This document shows, piece after piece, positions 35,325-45,774 of a stretch of 64,000 nt of DNA. Position numbers and translations under genes: made by a program. Origin of the DNA: Fidelibacterota bacterium (GTDB taxonomy: Bacteria > Pseudomonadota > Alphaproteobacteria > Rhodospirillales > Rhodospirillaceae); the NCBI GenBank assembly GCA_947476275.1, contig CANJPQ010000002.1, positions 62,001 to 126,000 of the forward strand, read 5' to 3'. Under the pieces are notes generated by a model, which worked only from the letters and a program-made list of their open reading frames with translations, did not search any database and was not told the DNA's origin. Positions within the stretch are counted from its first letter, which is position 1, and each line of letters opens with the position of its first letter.

Positions 35325-36454
35325 GCCGACAAGCCCTCCGCATCGCGGCGTCGCCGGGTGAGCGCGAAGATCATGCCCATGCCGACGCCCAGGGCCAGCA
35401 GCGACGAGCCGCCGTAGGAGATGAACGGCAGCGTCATGCCCTTGGTAGGCATCATGCGCAGCGACGACGCCATGTTGATCATGGCCTGCAATCCGAACTG
35501 CACCGTCAATCCGCCGGTGGCGAGCAGCACGAACAGGTTCTCTTCCTTCATGGCGCGCGTGAGGGAGCGCAGCACGAGGAACGTGAACAGCGCGACGATG
35601 GCGAGGCACAGGAAGATGCCGAATTCCTCACCGGCGACGGCGAAGATGAAGTCGGTGTGCGCGTCCGGCAGCGCTTCCTTCACGCGGCCTTCGCCGGGGC
35701 CGCGCCCGAACAGACCGCCTTGCTGGAAGGCGAGCATCGCTTGCGTCACCTGATAGCTGTCGCCGGTGGTGGGATCGAGGAAGCGGTCCACCCGGCTGGT
35801 GACGTGCGGCAGCAGCATGTAGGCGCCGACAAAGCCGCCCATGCCGATGATCACGAACAGGATCACCCAGTACATCGGCAGGCCGGCCATGAAGAACTGC
35901 GCGCTCCACACGGCGGAACACACCAGCGTCATCCCGACGTCCGGCTGGCTCAGCAGCACGGAGATAGTGGCGAACAACAAGCCGATGGCGAAGATCTTGC
36001 CGGGGAAGTTCTCCTTCATGCGGTCTTCGGAGAACATCCAAGCGGCGGTGACGGCCAGGAACGGCTTGATGAACTCGGACGGCTGCAACGAAAGCGGGCC
36101 GAGATAGATCCAGCGGCGCGCGCCTTTGACCTCCGCGCCCATCACCAGGGTCAGCAGCATCAGCACGAAGGTGATCGCGAAGCCGACGGCGGCAAAGCGC
36201 CGCACACCCAGCGGCGAAAGCAGCGAGATTAGGAACATCACGATCACCGCGAGCGGCAGGAAGGTGAGTTGGCGCTTTACGAAGTGATAGGTATCCGCGC
36301 CGATACGGCCCGCCGCCGGCGGATCGGCGGCGAAGGTGAGATATATCCCGATCAGCAGCAGGCCCGTGACGGCGGCGATTAGCCACTTGTCCACGGTCCA
36401 CCACCAGCGGCCGACTATGCTCGTGTCGTTGCGAGACAGCGTATGGGCCGTCAT
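35321..36454 (-). CDS. ftsW: Lipid II polymerase / SEDS protein FtsW
   Basis: 377 residues with about ten hydrophobic segments. SEDS proteins of this type polymerise septal glycan with FtsI. Motifs: GARRWIYLGPLSLQPSEFIKP, SQPDVGMTLVC, FGRGPGEGRVKEALPDAHTDFIFAVAGEEFG and MLPTKGMTLPFISYGGSS. It sits between murD and murG with four-base overlaps at each side. FtsW rather than RodA is chosen from this location. Confidence 0.97.
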   Translation of the reverse strand: MTAHTLSRNDTSIVGRWWWTVDKWLIAAVTGLLLIGIYLTFAADPPAAGRIGADTYHFVKRQLTFLPLAVIVMFLISLLSPLGVRRFAAVGFAITFVLMLLTLVMGAEVKGARRWIYLGPLSLQPSEFIKPFLAVTAAWMFSEDRMKENFPGKIFAIGLLFATISVLLSQPDVGMTLVCSAVWSAQFFMAGLPMYWVILFVIIGMGGFVGAYMLLPHVTSRVDRFLDPTTGDSYQVTQAMLAFQQGGLFGRGPGEGRVKEALPDAHTDFIFAVAGEEFGIFLCLAIVALFTFLVLRSLTRAMKEENLFVLLATGGLTVQFGLQAMINMASSLRMMPTKGMTLPFISYGGSSLLALGVGMGMIFALTRRRRDAEGLSA

Positions 36455-37860
36455 GCGGCGCTCCCGTTGGTCTGGGCGTTAGTCTGGGGCCACAAGGCAT
36501 GCACCTCGGCCCGGAACGCTTCGCCGCGCTCTTCAAAGTTCTTGAACATGTCGAAGGACGCGCATGCCGGGGACAGCAGCACCGTCGCGCCCGGCAGCTT
36601 GTCGTTCAGCGCCATCTCGCCGGCTTCCTCCACCGCACTCTCGAGGTCTTCGTAGAGGGTGATGGGGACGTGGCCTTCCAGCGTATCGGCGAAGTCATCC
36701 GCCGCATCGCCGATCAGGAAGGCGTGTTTGATGCGCGGGAAGTACGGCTTCAGGGAGTCGATGCCGCCTTCCTTGGCGACGCCGCCGGCGATCCAATAGA
36801 TGTTCCGGTAGCAGGCCAGCGCCTTCTCGGTGGCGTCGGCATTGGTCGCCTTGCTGTCGTTGATGAACGACGCGTTGGCGATCTGGCCGATCAACTCCTG
36901 GCGATGCGCCAAGCCGCCGAATGTGCGCAGGCCCGCGGCGATCTCCATTCCGCTCAAGCCCTGGCTACGCGCGATCGCCGTGGCCGCCGCCGCGTTCTGC
37001 CAATTGTGGAGACCCGGCAAGCGCGGCAGTTCGCGCAGGTCGATGATCTTCGCGGGGCGCGTGTCGGTGGCGTCGATCAACTGGCCGCGATCCACGTACA
37101 CGCCGCCCGGCGTCGCCACGTTGACGGAAATCGGCGTGACCTTGTGCAGGCCGTCACGCTTCAGCTCTGCGGCCATAGCCGCGCAGATCGGGTCGTCGAT
37201 GCCAATCACCGCCGTGCGTGGGATGCGCTGGGTGTCGAAGATGCGGCGCTTGGCGGAGATGTAGCCGTCCATGCCGCCGTGACGGTCCAGGTGATCCGGC
37301 GTGATGTTGAGCAGCGCCGACGTCTCGGCCGCCAAGTGCGGCACCAATTCCAATTGGTAGGACGACAGCTCCAGCACATAGATGCCGCCGAGGCCGAGCG
37401 GATCCAGTTCCAGCGCCGGAATGCCGAGATTGCCGCCGACCGCGCACTTCCGGCCGGCATGCTTGAACAGATGCGCCGTCAACGCGGTGGTGGTGGATTT
37501 GCCGTTGGTGCCGGTAATCGCGACGACCGCTGCGTCCGGCTGCGCTTCCAGCAGCAGGTCGACATCGCACACCAGGGGGATGTTCGCTGCGCGCGCCTGC
37601 ACCGCCAGCGGATGCGGCTTGGGATGCGTATGCGGAACGCCCGGGCTCCAGATGATGGCTTTGACGCCGTCGAGCGCGCGTTCGCCGCTCGCCATGGCGG
37701 TCCAGCCTTGCGCCACGGCGGCGGAGCGCGTGGCGGTGTTGTCGTCCCACACGATCACCTGGGCGCCGCCTGCACGCAAAGCCGCAGCCGCGCTGAGCCC
37801 GGACTTGCCGAGGCCCATCACCAGCACGCGCTCGCCTGCGAAACGGAGGACTGGGACCAT
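36451..37860 (-). CDS. murD: UDP-N-acetylmuramoylalanine-D-glutamate ligase
   Basis: 469 residues. It adds D-glutamate to UDP-MurNAc-L-Ala. N-terminal Rossmann segment VLVMGLGKSGLSAAAAL, ATP loop ITGTNGKSTTTAL (about residue 118), LELSSYQLEL, NITPDHLDRHG and NDSKATNADAT are visible. It follows mraY directly (one base between) and overlaps ftsW by four bases. Confidence 0.97.
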   Translation of the reverse strand: MVPVLRFAGERVLVMGLGKSGLSAAAALRAGGAQVIVWDDNTATRSAAVAQGWTAMASGERALDGVKAIIWSPGVPHTHPKPHPLAVQARAANIPLVCDVDLLLEAQPDAAVVAITGTNGKSTTTALTAHLFKHAGRKCAVGGNLGIPALELDPLGLGGIYVLELSSYQLELVPHLAAETSALLNITPDHLDRHGGMDGYISAKRRIFDTQRIPRTAVIGIDDPICAAMAAELKRDGLHKVTPISVNVATPGGVYVDRGQLIDATDTRPAKIIDLRELPRLPGLHNWQNAAAATAIARSQGLSGMEIAAGLRTFGGLAHRQELIGQIANASFINDSKATNADATEKALACYRNIYWIAGGVAKEGGIDSLKPYFPRIKHAFLIGDAADDFADTLEGHVPITLYEDLESAVEEAGEMALNDKLPGATVLLSPACASFDMFKNFEERGEAFRAEVHALWPQTNAQTNGSAA

Positions 37861-37861
37861 G

Positions 37862-38947
37862 CTACCTCAGCTTCAAAGTGCTGAGGCCGGCAATGGCCAA
37901 GATGACGGCGATGATCCAGAAGCGGATGACGATGGTCGGTTCCGCCCAGCCTTTCTTCTCGTAGTGATGATGCAGCGGCGCCATGCGGAAGACGCGCTTG
38001 CCGGTGGTCTTGAAGGAGATCACCTGCACGATGACCGACACGGTCTCCAGCACGAACAGGCCGCCGACAATGGCGAACACGATCTCATGCTTGGAGATCA
38101 CCGCGACGGTGCCAAGTGCTCCGCCCATCGCCAACGAGCCGGTGTCGCCCATGAACACCATGGCCGGCGGCGCGTTGAACCACAGGAAGCCGAGGCCGGC
38201 GCCGACGACTGCGGCGCAGAAGATCGAAAGCTCGCCCGCACCGGCGATGTAGTGTTCCTGCAGGTAGCCCGCAAACACCGTGTTGCCGATCAGATAGGTG
38301 ATGATTCCGAACACGCCGGCCGCGATCATCACCGGCACGATCGCCAAGCCGTCGAGGCCGTCGGTCAGGTTGACGGCATTGCTGGCGCCCACCATCACGA
38401 ACACCGCGAACGGCAGGTACAACAGGCCGAGCTTCAGCATCACGTCCTTAAGGAACGGTATCGCAAGGCCATCGGCCAGCGCCGGCGTCGTGACTTGGTA
38501 GATCCACGCCGCCGCGGCGAGCGCGATGGCGATCTCAAGGATCAACTTGACCCGTCCCGGCAGTCCGCCGGAGGAGCGCTTCGTGACTTTGCGGTAATCG
38601 TCGAAGGAGCCGACCAGGCCGTAGCCCATGGTGACGAACAGCGCGATCCACACATATTCGTTGCGAAGGTCTGCCCACAGCAGCGTCGCCACGGCGATGC
38701 CCAGCAGGATCATCATGCCGCCCATGGTCGGCGTGCCGGACTTTGTGATGATGTGGCTCTCGGGGCCGTCCTGACGGATCGGCTGGCCCATGGGCTGCTT
38801 TGTCTTGAGCCAGCGAATGATCGACGGTCCGCATAGCAGCGCCACGATCAGCGCCGTCACCACCGCACCGCCGGCGCGAAATGTCTGGTAGCGGAAAACG
38901 TTGAGGACGTTGACTTGGCCGGAAAGCTCGGAAAGGAAATACAGCAT
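37862..38947 (-). CDS. mraY: Phospho-MurNAc-pentapeptide translocase
   Basis: 361 residues, about ten transmembrane helices. It transfers phospho-MurNAc-pentapeptide onto undecaprenyl phosphate to form lipid I. Motifs: [22 protein letters not shown] with the aspartates of the DDxxK motif, [28 protein letters not shown] and [20 protein letters not shown]. It lies eight bases after murF. Confidence 0.98.
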   Translation of the reverse strand: MLYFLSELSGQVNVLNVFRYQTFRAGGAVVTALIVALLCGPSIIRWLKTKQPMGQPIRQDGPESHIITKSGTPTMGGMMILLGIAVATLLWADLRNEYVWIALFVTMGYGLVGSFDDYRKVTKRSSGGLPGRVKLILEIAIALAAAAWIYQVTTPALADGLAIPFLKDVMLKLGLLYLPFAVFVMVGASNAVNLTDGLDGLAIVPVMIAAGVFGIITYLIGNTVFAGYLQEHYIAGAGELSIFCAAVVGAGLGFLWFNAPPAMVFMGDTGSLAMGGALGTVAVISKHEIVFAIVGGLFVLETVSVIVQVISFKTTGKRVFRMAPLHHHYEKKGWAEPTIVIRFWIIAVILAIAGLSTLKLR

Positions 38948-38955
38948 CGGTCCCC

Positions 38956-40386
38956 TCAGTGTCCGTTTGCCGCGCGCGGGCCTGGTGCGGGGTCAAGCGC
39001 TCCCAACGCCTTGACCACCACCGACATGCGGCTACCGTTCGAACCCTTCACCGCCACCACGTCGCCATCGCGCATGGCGCCGGTGATCAACGGCACCAGA
39101 CTTGCAGCATCTTTGGCGTGCCCGGCGCGCATCTCGCGCGGCAGCGCATCGTGCAGGCGCTCCATCAGCGGCCCCGCGGTGAACACCAGGTCGATCCCTG
39201 CGGTGCGCAAGCTGTCGGCAAGTCCCGCGTGCAGGTCGCCCGCCGCTGCGCCGAGTTCCAGCATGTCGCCGAGGGCGAGAATCCTGCGGCCGTGGTCGAT
39301 CCCCATGGCGCCGACCATCTCCGCCATAGCGCGCACGGAGGCCGGGCTGCCGTTGTAGCTTTCGTCGATCAGCGTGAAGGCGCCGTTGGGCCCGTGGACC
39401 TCGCGCCGCGCGCCGCGCCCAATCGGCGCGGTCAGATTTGCGAACGCCGCCGCGGCACGGCCGACGTCGGCGCCCAATGCATGCACGGCGGCCAAGACCG
39501 CCACACTGTTCAGCGCCCAATGGCGGCCATGGGCACCGATCTCGTAGGTGTGGCGATGCCCGCCGATATCCGCGGCGACCTGTGTGCCCGACGGCGTCAA
39601 CGTCCACGACACCAGCAAGGCGTCGCTGGTGCCGTCATCTGCGCCGAACGACACGATCTTCGCGCCGTAGCCATGTGCGGCTTTGACGAGGGTGTCGTAA
39701 TGCGCGCTGTCACGGGGCAGCGCAACCGTACCGCCGGGCTCCAGGCCCGCCATGATCGCGGCCTTCTCGTGCGCGATGCCTTCGACGGAATCAAAGTTTT
39801 CAAGATGCACCGCTTCAACCGCGGTGATCACCGCCACATGCGGGCGCACCTGCTTGGACAGCGGCGCGATCTCGCCGGGATGATTCATGCCGAGTTCGAA
39901 TACGCCGAACGCGGATTCGCGCGGCATGCGTGCGAGCGAAACCGGCACGCCCCAATGATTGTTGAGATTGCCGAGTGTGGCGGATGTCGGGCCTTGCGCG
40001 CTCAAGGCCGCGCGCAGCGCTTCTTTGGTGCTGGTCTTGCCGACGCTGCCGGTGACCGCCACGATTTTCGCTTCTGTGCGGGCCCGTGCCGCGCGTCCAA
40101 GATTCTCGAGCGCTGCAAACGTATCCTTAACTACTACGGCGCGAGTATGCGAATTGTCGGAATCCAAATCCGATACCGGCTGATGCACAAGAACGCCGGC
40201 GGCGCCGGCCTTGAGGGCGGCGCCGACAAATTCATGACCGTCAAAGGTCGGGCCCTTCAGCGCGACGAAGAGATCGCCGTTCTGCACCGTCCGCGTGTCG
40301 ATCGAAATGCCGCTCGCGGTCCACGCGCCGGTGCACGTGCCGCCTGTGGCCGCCGCAATCTCCTGAGACGTCCAGAGCGCCGTCAT
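38956..40386 (-). CDS. murF: UDP-MurNAc-tripeptide D-alanyl-D-alanine ligase
   Basis: 476 residues. It adds D-Ala-D-Ala, produced by the Ddl encoded downstream. ATP loop [14 protein letters not shown] (about residue 113), [36 protein letters not shown] and VKGSNGSRM are visible. The start overlaps murE by four bases. Confidence 0.97.
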   Translation of the reverse strand: MTALWTSQEIAAATGGTCTGAWTASGISIDTRTVQNGDLFVALKGPTFDGHEFVGAALKAGAAGVLVHQPVSDLDSDNSHTRAVVVKDTFAALENLGRAARARTEAKIVAVTGSVGKTSTKEALRAALSAQGPTSATLGNLNNHWGVPVSLARMPRESAFGVFELGMNHPGEIAPLSKQVRPHVAVITAVEAVHLENFDSVEGIAHEKAAIMAGLEPGGTVALPRDSAHYDTLVKAAHGYGAKIVSFGADDGTSDALLVSWTLTPSGTQVAADIGGHRHTYEIGAHGRHWALNSVAVLAAVHALGADVGRAAAAFANLTAPIGRGARREVHGPNGAFTLIDESYNGSPASVRAMAEMVGAMGIDHGRRILALGDMLELGAAAGDLHAGLADSLRTAGIDLVFTAGPLMERLHDALPREMRAGHAKDAASLVPLITGAMRDGDVVAVKGSNGSRMSVVVKALGALDPAPGPRAANGH

Positions 40387-41873
40387 GTGCGCGCTCCTAG
40401 CGCAGCCCGTACCACGTCGACGTCGTTGAACGGCAGTACGCTGGTGCCGACGATCTGGCCGCTCTCATGGCCTTTGCCGGCGATCAACAAGACATCGCCG
40501 CTCTTGAGAGATGCGGTGGCCGTGGCGATCGCATCGGCGCGGTCGCCGATCTCGGTCGCGGTTAGGCAGCCTTGCATTACTTGCGCGCGGATGTCTGCCG
40601 CGGCTTCCGTGCGCGGATTGTCGTCGGTCACGTAAACCACATCGGCGAGGCTCTGGGCGCGTTCACCCATGAGTCGGCGCTTGCCTTTGTCGCGGTCGCC
40701 GCCGCAGCCGAACACAACAATGAGACGTCCGCCGCTGCCGACGTGAGGGCGCAGGTTTGACAGCACCGTCTCCAAAGCATCGGGCGTGTGGGCATAGTCG
40801 ACATACACCGGCGCACCGGAGGCATGCCGTCCGGCCTGTTCCATGCGGCCGGGGACACCGCGCAGATTTTCCAGCGCCGCGATGGCGCGGTCGGGCTCAG
40901 CGTCGCTGCCGAGCACGCAGCCGAGCGCACACAGCGCATTGCTGACTTGGAAAGCGCCCGCGAGCGGCAGGCGCACCGTGTACTTCTTGCCGAACACCAG
41001 AAAGGTGATGCGCTGCGCGTCGCCGTCGACCGTATGATCGGTGAGTTGGATGGCCGCGCCGTTACGACCGAAGCTCATGATCGTATGGCCGCGCAGCTTG
41101 GCTGCGGCCTCGAAGGCATGAAACTCGGAAGCGTCCGCGTTCAGCACCGCGACGCCGCCGCTGATCATGAGATCGCTGAACAGGCGCAGCTTGGCGGCGA
41201 GATAAGCCGCGATCGAGCCGTGATAGTCGAGATGGTCGCGCGTCAGGTTGGTGAACGCGGCGACGGACACCTTCACCCCGTCCATGCGGAACTGGTGCAG
41301 GCCGTGGCTGGAAGCTTCCATCGCCAAATGTGTCGTGCCGTGCTTCGCCATGTCGGCGAGCAGACTGTGCAGACGCACCGGGTCCGGCGTCGTGAGGCTG
41401 CCGTCGACGTGCACTCCGGGCGCCCAAGCCCCCAGCGTACCCAAGTATCCGGCCTTGCGGCCGAGCGCTGACCAGAGTTGTTGCGTGAAATGCGCGACGG
41501 AGGTCTTGCCGTTCGTACCCGTGACCGCGACGACGGTGTCGGGTTGCGCCCCGAAGTAGCGCGCGGCCATCAGCGAGAAACGCCGGCGGGGGTTGGAATC
41601 CGTGATCAGCCGCACCGGGCCGGCATCGCCGACTGTCGCCGGGCCCAGATCGGTACCCGGCGGTGCCAGAATTGCAGACGCGCCGCGCGCGACCGCTTCG
41701 CCGATGAAGGCGCGGCCGTCCGCCTGCGCTCCCGGCAGGGCGGCGAACAGATATCCCGGCTTCACCGCGCGGCTATCCGCGGTCAAACCTGCGATATCAA
41801 GGTCCTTCAACGCCTTTTGATCCATACCGCGTTCTTCAAGAAGGTCACTCAAGCGCACCGAGATCTCCGTCAT
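40383..41873 (-). CDS. murE: UDP-MurNAc-L-Ala-D-Glu:meso-diaminopimelate ligase
   Basis: 496 residues. ATP loop VTGTNGKTSVAHF (about residue 117), LTRDHLDYHGSIAAY and the DNPRTE motif are visible. DNPR is the signature for meso-diaminopimelate rather than lysine specificity, so the wall is the Gram-negative A1-gamma type. I chose ATG 41873 (MTEISVRL) because GAGG lies upstream; ATG 41894 is the alternative. Either start lies within the end of ftsI (29- or 50-base overlap). Confidence 0.96.
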   Translation of the reverse strand: MTEISVRLSDLLEERGMDQKALKDLDIAGLTADSRAVKPGYLFAALPGAQADGRAFIGEAVARGASAILAPPGTDLGPATVGDAGPVRLITDSNPRRRFSLMAARYFGAQPDTVVAVTGTNGKTSVAHFTQQLWSALGRKAGYLGTLGAWAPGVHVDGSLTTPDPVRLHSLLADMAKHGTTHLAMEASSHGLHQFRMDGVKVSVAAFTNLTRDHLDYHGSIAAYLAAKLRLFSDLMISGGVAVLNADASEFHAFEAAAKLRGHTIMSFGRNGAAIQLTDHTVDGDAQRITFLVFGKKYTVRLPLAGAFQVSNALCALGCVLGSDAEPDRAIAALENLRGVPGRMEQAGRHASGAPVYVDYAHTPDALETVLSNLRPHVGSGGRLIVVFGCGGDRDKGKRRLMGERAQSLADVVYVTDDNPRTEAAADIRAQVMQGCLTATEIGDRADAIATATASLKSGDVLLIAGKGHESGQIVGTSVLPFNDVDVVRAALGART

Positions 41874-43773
41874 CGACAGGAACCTCGGTGGCATCGGCTC
41901 TGATCAAGGTTGCAATTGAATCCGGGCGGCTTGAGGGCATCGGCGTCATGGTGATGGTCGGGCGCGCAAGCTCGTCCATCATCATGGCGGGCACGGAGCC
42001 CTTGGCGACCCGGGCGTATTCGTTCTTGCCGTCGCCGCCGTTCATGGCCATCAGGGTCTGCAGCGGCTGGAATTGATCGGTGTGACCAAGCGGGAACACA
42101 CCCAGCATCGGCGCGATTTTCGCGATGATGGTTCCCGCGGTCGGCGCGGCGTTCCAGCCGGCGGTGGCGAAGCCGGCGGTCTCCTTGGACCCATGCGGCT
42201 CATCGAGCACGACCAGCACCACGTAGCGCGGTGCATCGATGGGGAACCCGGCGACGAAGGACGTACGCAGAGAGTGTTCGGCGTAGCCGCCATGGCGGCC
42301 GACCTTTTCGGCAGAGCCGGTCTTGCCGCCGACTTCGTAACCGGCGACATCCGCCTGCTTGCCGGATCCTTCGACGACGATCATGCGCATCAGGGCGCGC
42401 AGTGCGTCCGACGTGGCGGTCGAAATGACGCGGGTGCCTTCCGGTACGTCCTCGGGTTTGCGCTTGATGATCGTCGGCGCCCGCAGAATGCCGCCATTCA
42501 CCAGGGCACTGACGCCGGTGACGACATGCACGGGCGTCACGGAGATGCCGTGGCCGTACGAAATCGTGATGGTGTTGATCTCGCGCCAGTTCGACGGGAA
42601 CTGCGGCGTGCCGACTTCCGGCAGCTCGAGACTCAGCGGCGACAGCAAGCCGAAGCTGCGGAAGTAGCGCTTCTGCGTTTCCGTTCCCGCTTCCATACCC
42701 ATGCGCGCAGCGCCGAGGTTGGAGGAGTGGATCAGGATTTCCGGCACCGTCACGATGCGGTTCAGCCCGTGGAAGTCCTTGATGGTGAAGCGCCCGATTT
42801 TGATCGGTTGGGACGCATCGTAAGTGGATGTCAGCTTCGCCGTCCCGGCGTCGAGCGCCATGGCGGCGGTGAACAGCTTAAAGGTCGATCCCATTTCGTA
42901 CAGGCCGAGCGTGGTGCGGTTGAAGCGCGCATCCGCGTCCACATCGCCGCCGCCTTTGGGATCGAAGTCCGGCAGCGACACCATGGCGACGATTTCGCCG
43001 GTGTTCACGTCCATCACCACGGCGCTGCCGGCTTCCGCATGGAAGCGGGCGATGCCGGCGGCGAGCGTCTCGTGCACGGCATGCTGCACACGTACGTCAA
43101 GCGAGAGCTTGAGCGGCTCGCGGCTTTGCGAGAGCGATTGATCGAACGTCTTCTCGACGCCCGCGCTTCCGCGATTGTCCGGGTCCGTCGACCCCACGGC
43201 ATGCGCGAACAGCGAGCCCTGCGGATAGATGCGCCGTTCGGAGTCCTCGAAGTAGACGCCCGGGATGCCCAGCCGGTTCACGGCCATCTGTTCCGCCGGC
43301 GTAAGATGGCGGCGCAGATAGATGAAGCGCTGGCCGGAGCTCAAGCGGCGAAACACGTCGTCGTATTTGACGTCGGGCAGGGCGGCCGATAGCTTTTCGG
43401 CCGCTGCCCTGGCATCGCCGATCTTCACGGAGTCCGCGTAGAGATTCACCGTCGGCAGATTGGTGGCGATGATCACGCCGTTGCGGTCGACGATGTCGGC
43501 GCGGGCGAGGCTCACCTTATTGACGGCACTCGCGGTGCGCAGGCCGGGGGCGGCGGTGTGCTCCTTGAAGAGCATCAGGTCCACCAGCCGCACGCTGATG
43601 CTGAGGAAGGCGCCGCAGAACAGGAAGGCTGTGACGGCCAGGCGAACGCGGCCGGTTTCGATTGCGTGCTTCGTCACGCCCTGCAGCCGTACTTTCGGTT
43701 GCGCGCTCGGGCGCACTTCCTCTCCGGGATACAGGAATTTGCTTCTCTTGGGGGTGCGCACGCCGCGGATCAT
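41845..43773 (-). CDS. ftsI: Septal peptidoglycan transpeptidase FtsI (PBP3)
   Basis: 642 residues, class B penicillin-binding protein. One N-terminal transmembrane helix (VTAFLFCGAFLSISVRLVDL), then the dimerisation domain and a transpeptidase domain. SxxK is in MGSTFKLF, SxN in IHSSNLGA, KTG in VGGKTGSAEKVG. It crosslinks septal glycan with FtsW. A C-terminal tail of about 60 residues follows the catalytic domain. The start overlaps ftsL by four bases. Confidence 0.97.
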   Translation of the reverse strand: MIRGVRTPKRSKFLYPGEEVRPSAQPKVRLQGVTKHAIETGRVRLAVTAFLFCGAFLSISVRLVDLMLFKEHTAAPGLRTASAVNKVSLARADIVDRNGVIIATNLPTVNLYADSVKIGDARAAAEKLSAALPDVKYDDVFRRLSSGQRFIYLRRHLTPAEQMAVNRLGIPGVYFEDSERRIYPQGSLFAHAVGSTDPDNRGSAGVEKTFDQSLSQSREPLKLSLDVRVQHAVHETLAAGIARFHAEAGSAVVMDVNTGEIVAMVSLPDFDPKGGGDVDADARFNRTTLGLYEMGSTFKLFTAAMALDAGTAKLTSTYDASQPIKIGRFTIKDFHGLNRIVTVPEILIHSSNLGAARMGMEAGTETQKRYFRSFGLLSPLSLELPEVGTPQFPSNWREINTITISYGHGISVTPVHVVTGVSALVNGGILRAPTIIKRKPEDVPEGTRVISTATSDALRALMRMIVVEGSGKQADVAGYEVGGKTGSAEKVGRHGGYAEHSLRTSFVAGFPIDAPRYVVLVVLDEPHGSKETAGFATAGWNAAPTAGTIIAKIAPMLGVFPLGHTDQFQPLQTLMAMNGGDGKNEYARVAKGSVPAMMMDELARPTITMTPMPSSRPDSIATLIRADATEVPVDDGDLGALE

Positions 43774-44252
43774 CGGGGCACCGCATAGGATGTGGTCGCC
43801 CCGACGGCTTCCGGCAACAGCATGCGCTGAAGACGGGCTAGAAAGACCGGTAAACCGGCGGGGCGTTCAAAAGCCGGCTGCGCCAAGCTGGGCGCTGCAT
43901 CGGCACGGATCATTTTGCCCGCCGGAACCGGCGGCGGAGCAGGGGTGTCGACGCGGGCGCCGGCGGCATCGCGCATCGGCAATTGGCCCAGGGTAGTAAC
44001 GTTTTGCGGCACGGACGGACCGAAGCCGAGATGCTGCGCGCTCAAGCGGCGCAGCCGGCCGGGATCGTTCAGATAGGTCCATTCCGCCTCAAGCACGCGG
44101 ATCGACCCGCGGTCGCGGACGATCTGCTCCTGCTTGGCGATCAATTCGTCTTCCAGCGCCTGGACCTTGTACTTCACCAGGAACATGCCGACGCCCACCA
44201 TGATCGCGAGCGCGAGCCACACGATGATGCCGGTGAAAATGCCGCCTCTCAT
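43770..44252 (-). CDS. ftsL: FtsL-type small divisome membrane protein
   Basis: 160 residues with one transmembrane helix (IFTGIIVWLALAIMVGVGMFLV) and a short periplasmic coiled coil (VQALEDELIAKQEQIVRDRGSIRVLEAE in two pieces). The WTYLNDPGRLRRLSAQHLG segment is typical of alphaproteobacterial FtsL. The second half is proline-rich and unconserved. Position between rsmH and ftsI strongly supports FtsL, which forms the FtsQLB complex. Confidence 0.88.
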   Translation of the reverse strand: MRGGIFTGIIVWLALAIMVGVGMFLVKYKVQALEDELIAKQEQIVRDRGSIRVLEAEWTYLNDPGRLRRLSAQHLGFGPSVPQNVTTLGQLPMRDAAGARVDTPAPPPVPAGKMIRADAAPSLAQPAFERPAGLPVFLARLQRMLLPEAVGATTSYAVPR

Positions 44253-45253
44253 GCGCGGCCCCCGACGATGGCTGTCAGCGCGGTCGCCGCGGTGCGTTCC
44301 GCAACGCGCATGCGCGCCGAGCGGGCGCGGGGGTTATGGGCGATCTCGTTCTCGCCCGGGACGACGGGACGACGGCCCAGCGGTTTGAACGTGGCGCGCA
44401 CCGGGCTGTGCGGCGCCAGCATGGCGGGGGCATGGCGCGACGGCTGGTCGGCGGATACCGAGCGGCTGCGCAGGAAGGTCTTCACGATGCGGTCTTCGAG
44501 CGAATGGAACGACACCACCGCAAGCCGCCCGCCCGGCTTGAGCAGCCGTTCGGCGGCGGACAAGCCGCGCTCGAGTTCGCCGAGTTCGTCGTTCACGTAG
44601 ATGCGCAACGCTTGAAACGTCCGCGTTGCAGGATCGATCCCGTCGTGGGCGCGACGGACGGCGGCGCGGATGACATCGGCCAGGCGCAGAGTGCGCGAGA
44701 TCGGGCGTTCGCGGCGGGCCGTGACGATGGCGCGCGCAACGCGGCGCGCGTGACGCTCTTCGCCGTAGGTGAAGATGATGTCGGACAGTTCCTTCTCGGG
44801 CATGTCGTTCACGACATCGGCGGCGGACCGGCCGCTCGATTCCATGCGCATGTCCAGCGGGCCGTCGCGCAGGAAGGAAAAGCCGCGCGCGCGATCGTCG
44901 ATCTGCATCGAAGACACGCCGATATCGAGGGCGACGCCATCCACGGTGCTCACGCCGCGGCTCGTCAGAAGCTCGGCCATGTCGCCGAAGCGGCCGGGGA
45001 CGAGATGAAGGCGTGCGGGATATTTCTCCCCGAGCTTCCGTCCGTTTTCCAGCGCATGCGGGTCGCGGTCGATCGCCCACACAACGCTCTGCGCGGCTTC
45101 GAGGATCGCAGTGGTATACCCGCCGCCGCCGAACGTGCCGTCGACGTAGACGCCGCCATCCTTGGGGACCAGGGCTTCGACAACTTCCTTGAGCAGCACC
45201 GGAATATGTTGTTGTTCGGCGGTCACGGCGTCCGGGCGCTCCGTGCCGGTCAT
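44249..45253 (-). CDS. rsmH: 16S rRNA (cytosine1402-N4)-methyltransferase
   Basis: 334 residues (MraW). SAM-binding YVDGTFGGGGYTTAIL at about residues 37-52, then the inserted domain, GVALDIGVSSMQIDD, FTYGEERHARRVA, LRIYVNDELGELERGL and the C-terminal VVSFHSLEDRIVK. It methylates C1402 at the ribosomal decoding site. It overlaps mraZ and ftsL by four bases. Confidence 0.97.
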   Translation of the reverse strand: MTGTERPDAVTAEQQHIPVLLKEVVEALVPKDGGVYVDGTFGGGGYTTAILEAAQSVVWAIDRDPHALENGRKLGEKYPARLHLVPGRFGDMAELLTSRGVSTVDGVALDIGVSSMQIDDRARGFSFLRDGPLDMRMESSGRSAADVVNDMPEKELSDIIFTYGEERHARRVARAIVTARRERPISRTLRLADVIRAAVRRAHDGIDPATRTFQALRIYVNDELGELERGLSAAERLLKPGGRLAVVSFHSLEDRIVKTFLRSRSVSADQPSRHAPAMLAPHSPVRATFKPLGRRPVVPGENEIAHNPRARSARMRVAERTAATALTAIVGGRA

Positions 45254-45705
45254 GGGGCGGACCCCTGCAACCGGGCGCGCCGCAATTCGGCGTTGCGCTG
45301 CTTTATCTCCGCCGCGAGCTTTTCGTAGGCGGCCGGCTCCCAGATCTGGAAAATGTGGTTCAGGCCCACGAACGTCGCCTGGTCGCTCAAGTTCGCGATC
45401 GCCAGGAAATCGTCCGGCAGGACAATGCGGCCGCCGGCGTCGAACAGCGCCTCACGCACGTTGCCGATCAGGAGATGCGCAATTGCCTCTTCCCGCTGCC
45501 CCGGCAACGGGTCGTCCGGCAGGGATTCGGCCACTTTCTCGATGCGGTCCATGCCGCAGCCTTCGATGCAGGGGAAATCGAGGGACGGGTAGAGCGCCAC
45601 GCCCGACTGGCCACGGGACTGCACAAGCGCGCGGAAAGGCGCAGGGACGGAGATCCGCCCCTTGCTATCGATCTTGTTAACGTGTTGGCCGGTAAAGATT
45701 TTCAA
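45250..45705 (-). CDS. mraZ: Transcriptional regulator / division-cluster protein MraZ
   Basis: 151 residues from TTG 45705, with two SpoVT-AbrB-like halves: GQHVNKIDSKGRISVPAPFR and DAGGRIVLPDDF. The product would start MKIFTGQHVNKID as in the family; AGGGG lies six bases upstream of this TTG. The frame could extend to another TTG at 45741. MraZ represses its own operon through three TGGGN repeats, and such repeats are present upstream (45784-45808). It is the first gene of the 20-gene block. Confidence 0.95.
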   Translation of the reverse strand: MKIFTGQHVNKIDSKGRISVPAPFRALVQSRGQSGVALYPSLDFPCIEGCGMDRIEKVAESLPDDPLPGQREEAIAHLLIGNVREALFDAGGRIVLPDDFLAIANLSDQATFVGLNHIFQIWEPAAYEKLAAEIKQRNAELRRARLQGSAP

Positions 45706-45774
45706 CCCGAGCCCCTGCCAATCGCGTCCGCCCAGACGCAAAAGTGCATCGCCGACATTAACCGGTGTCCTTAT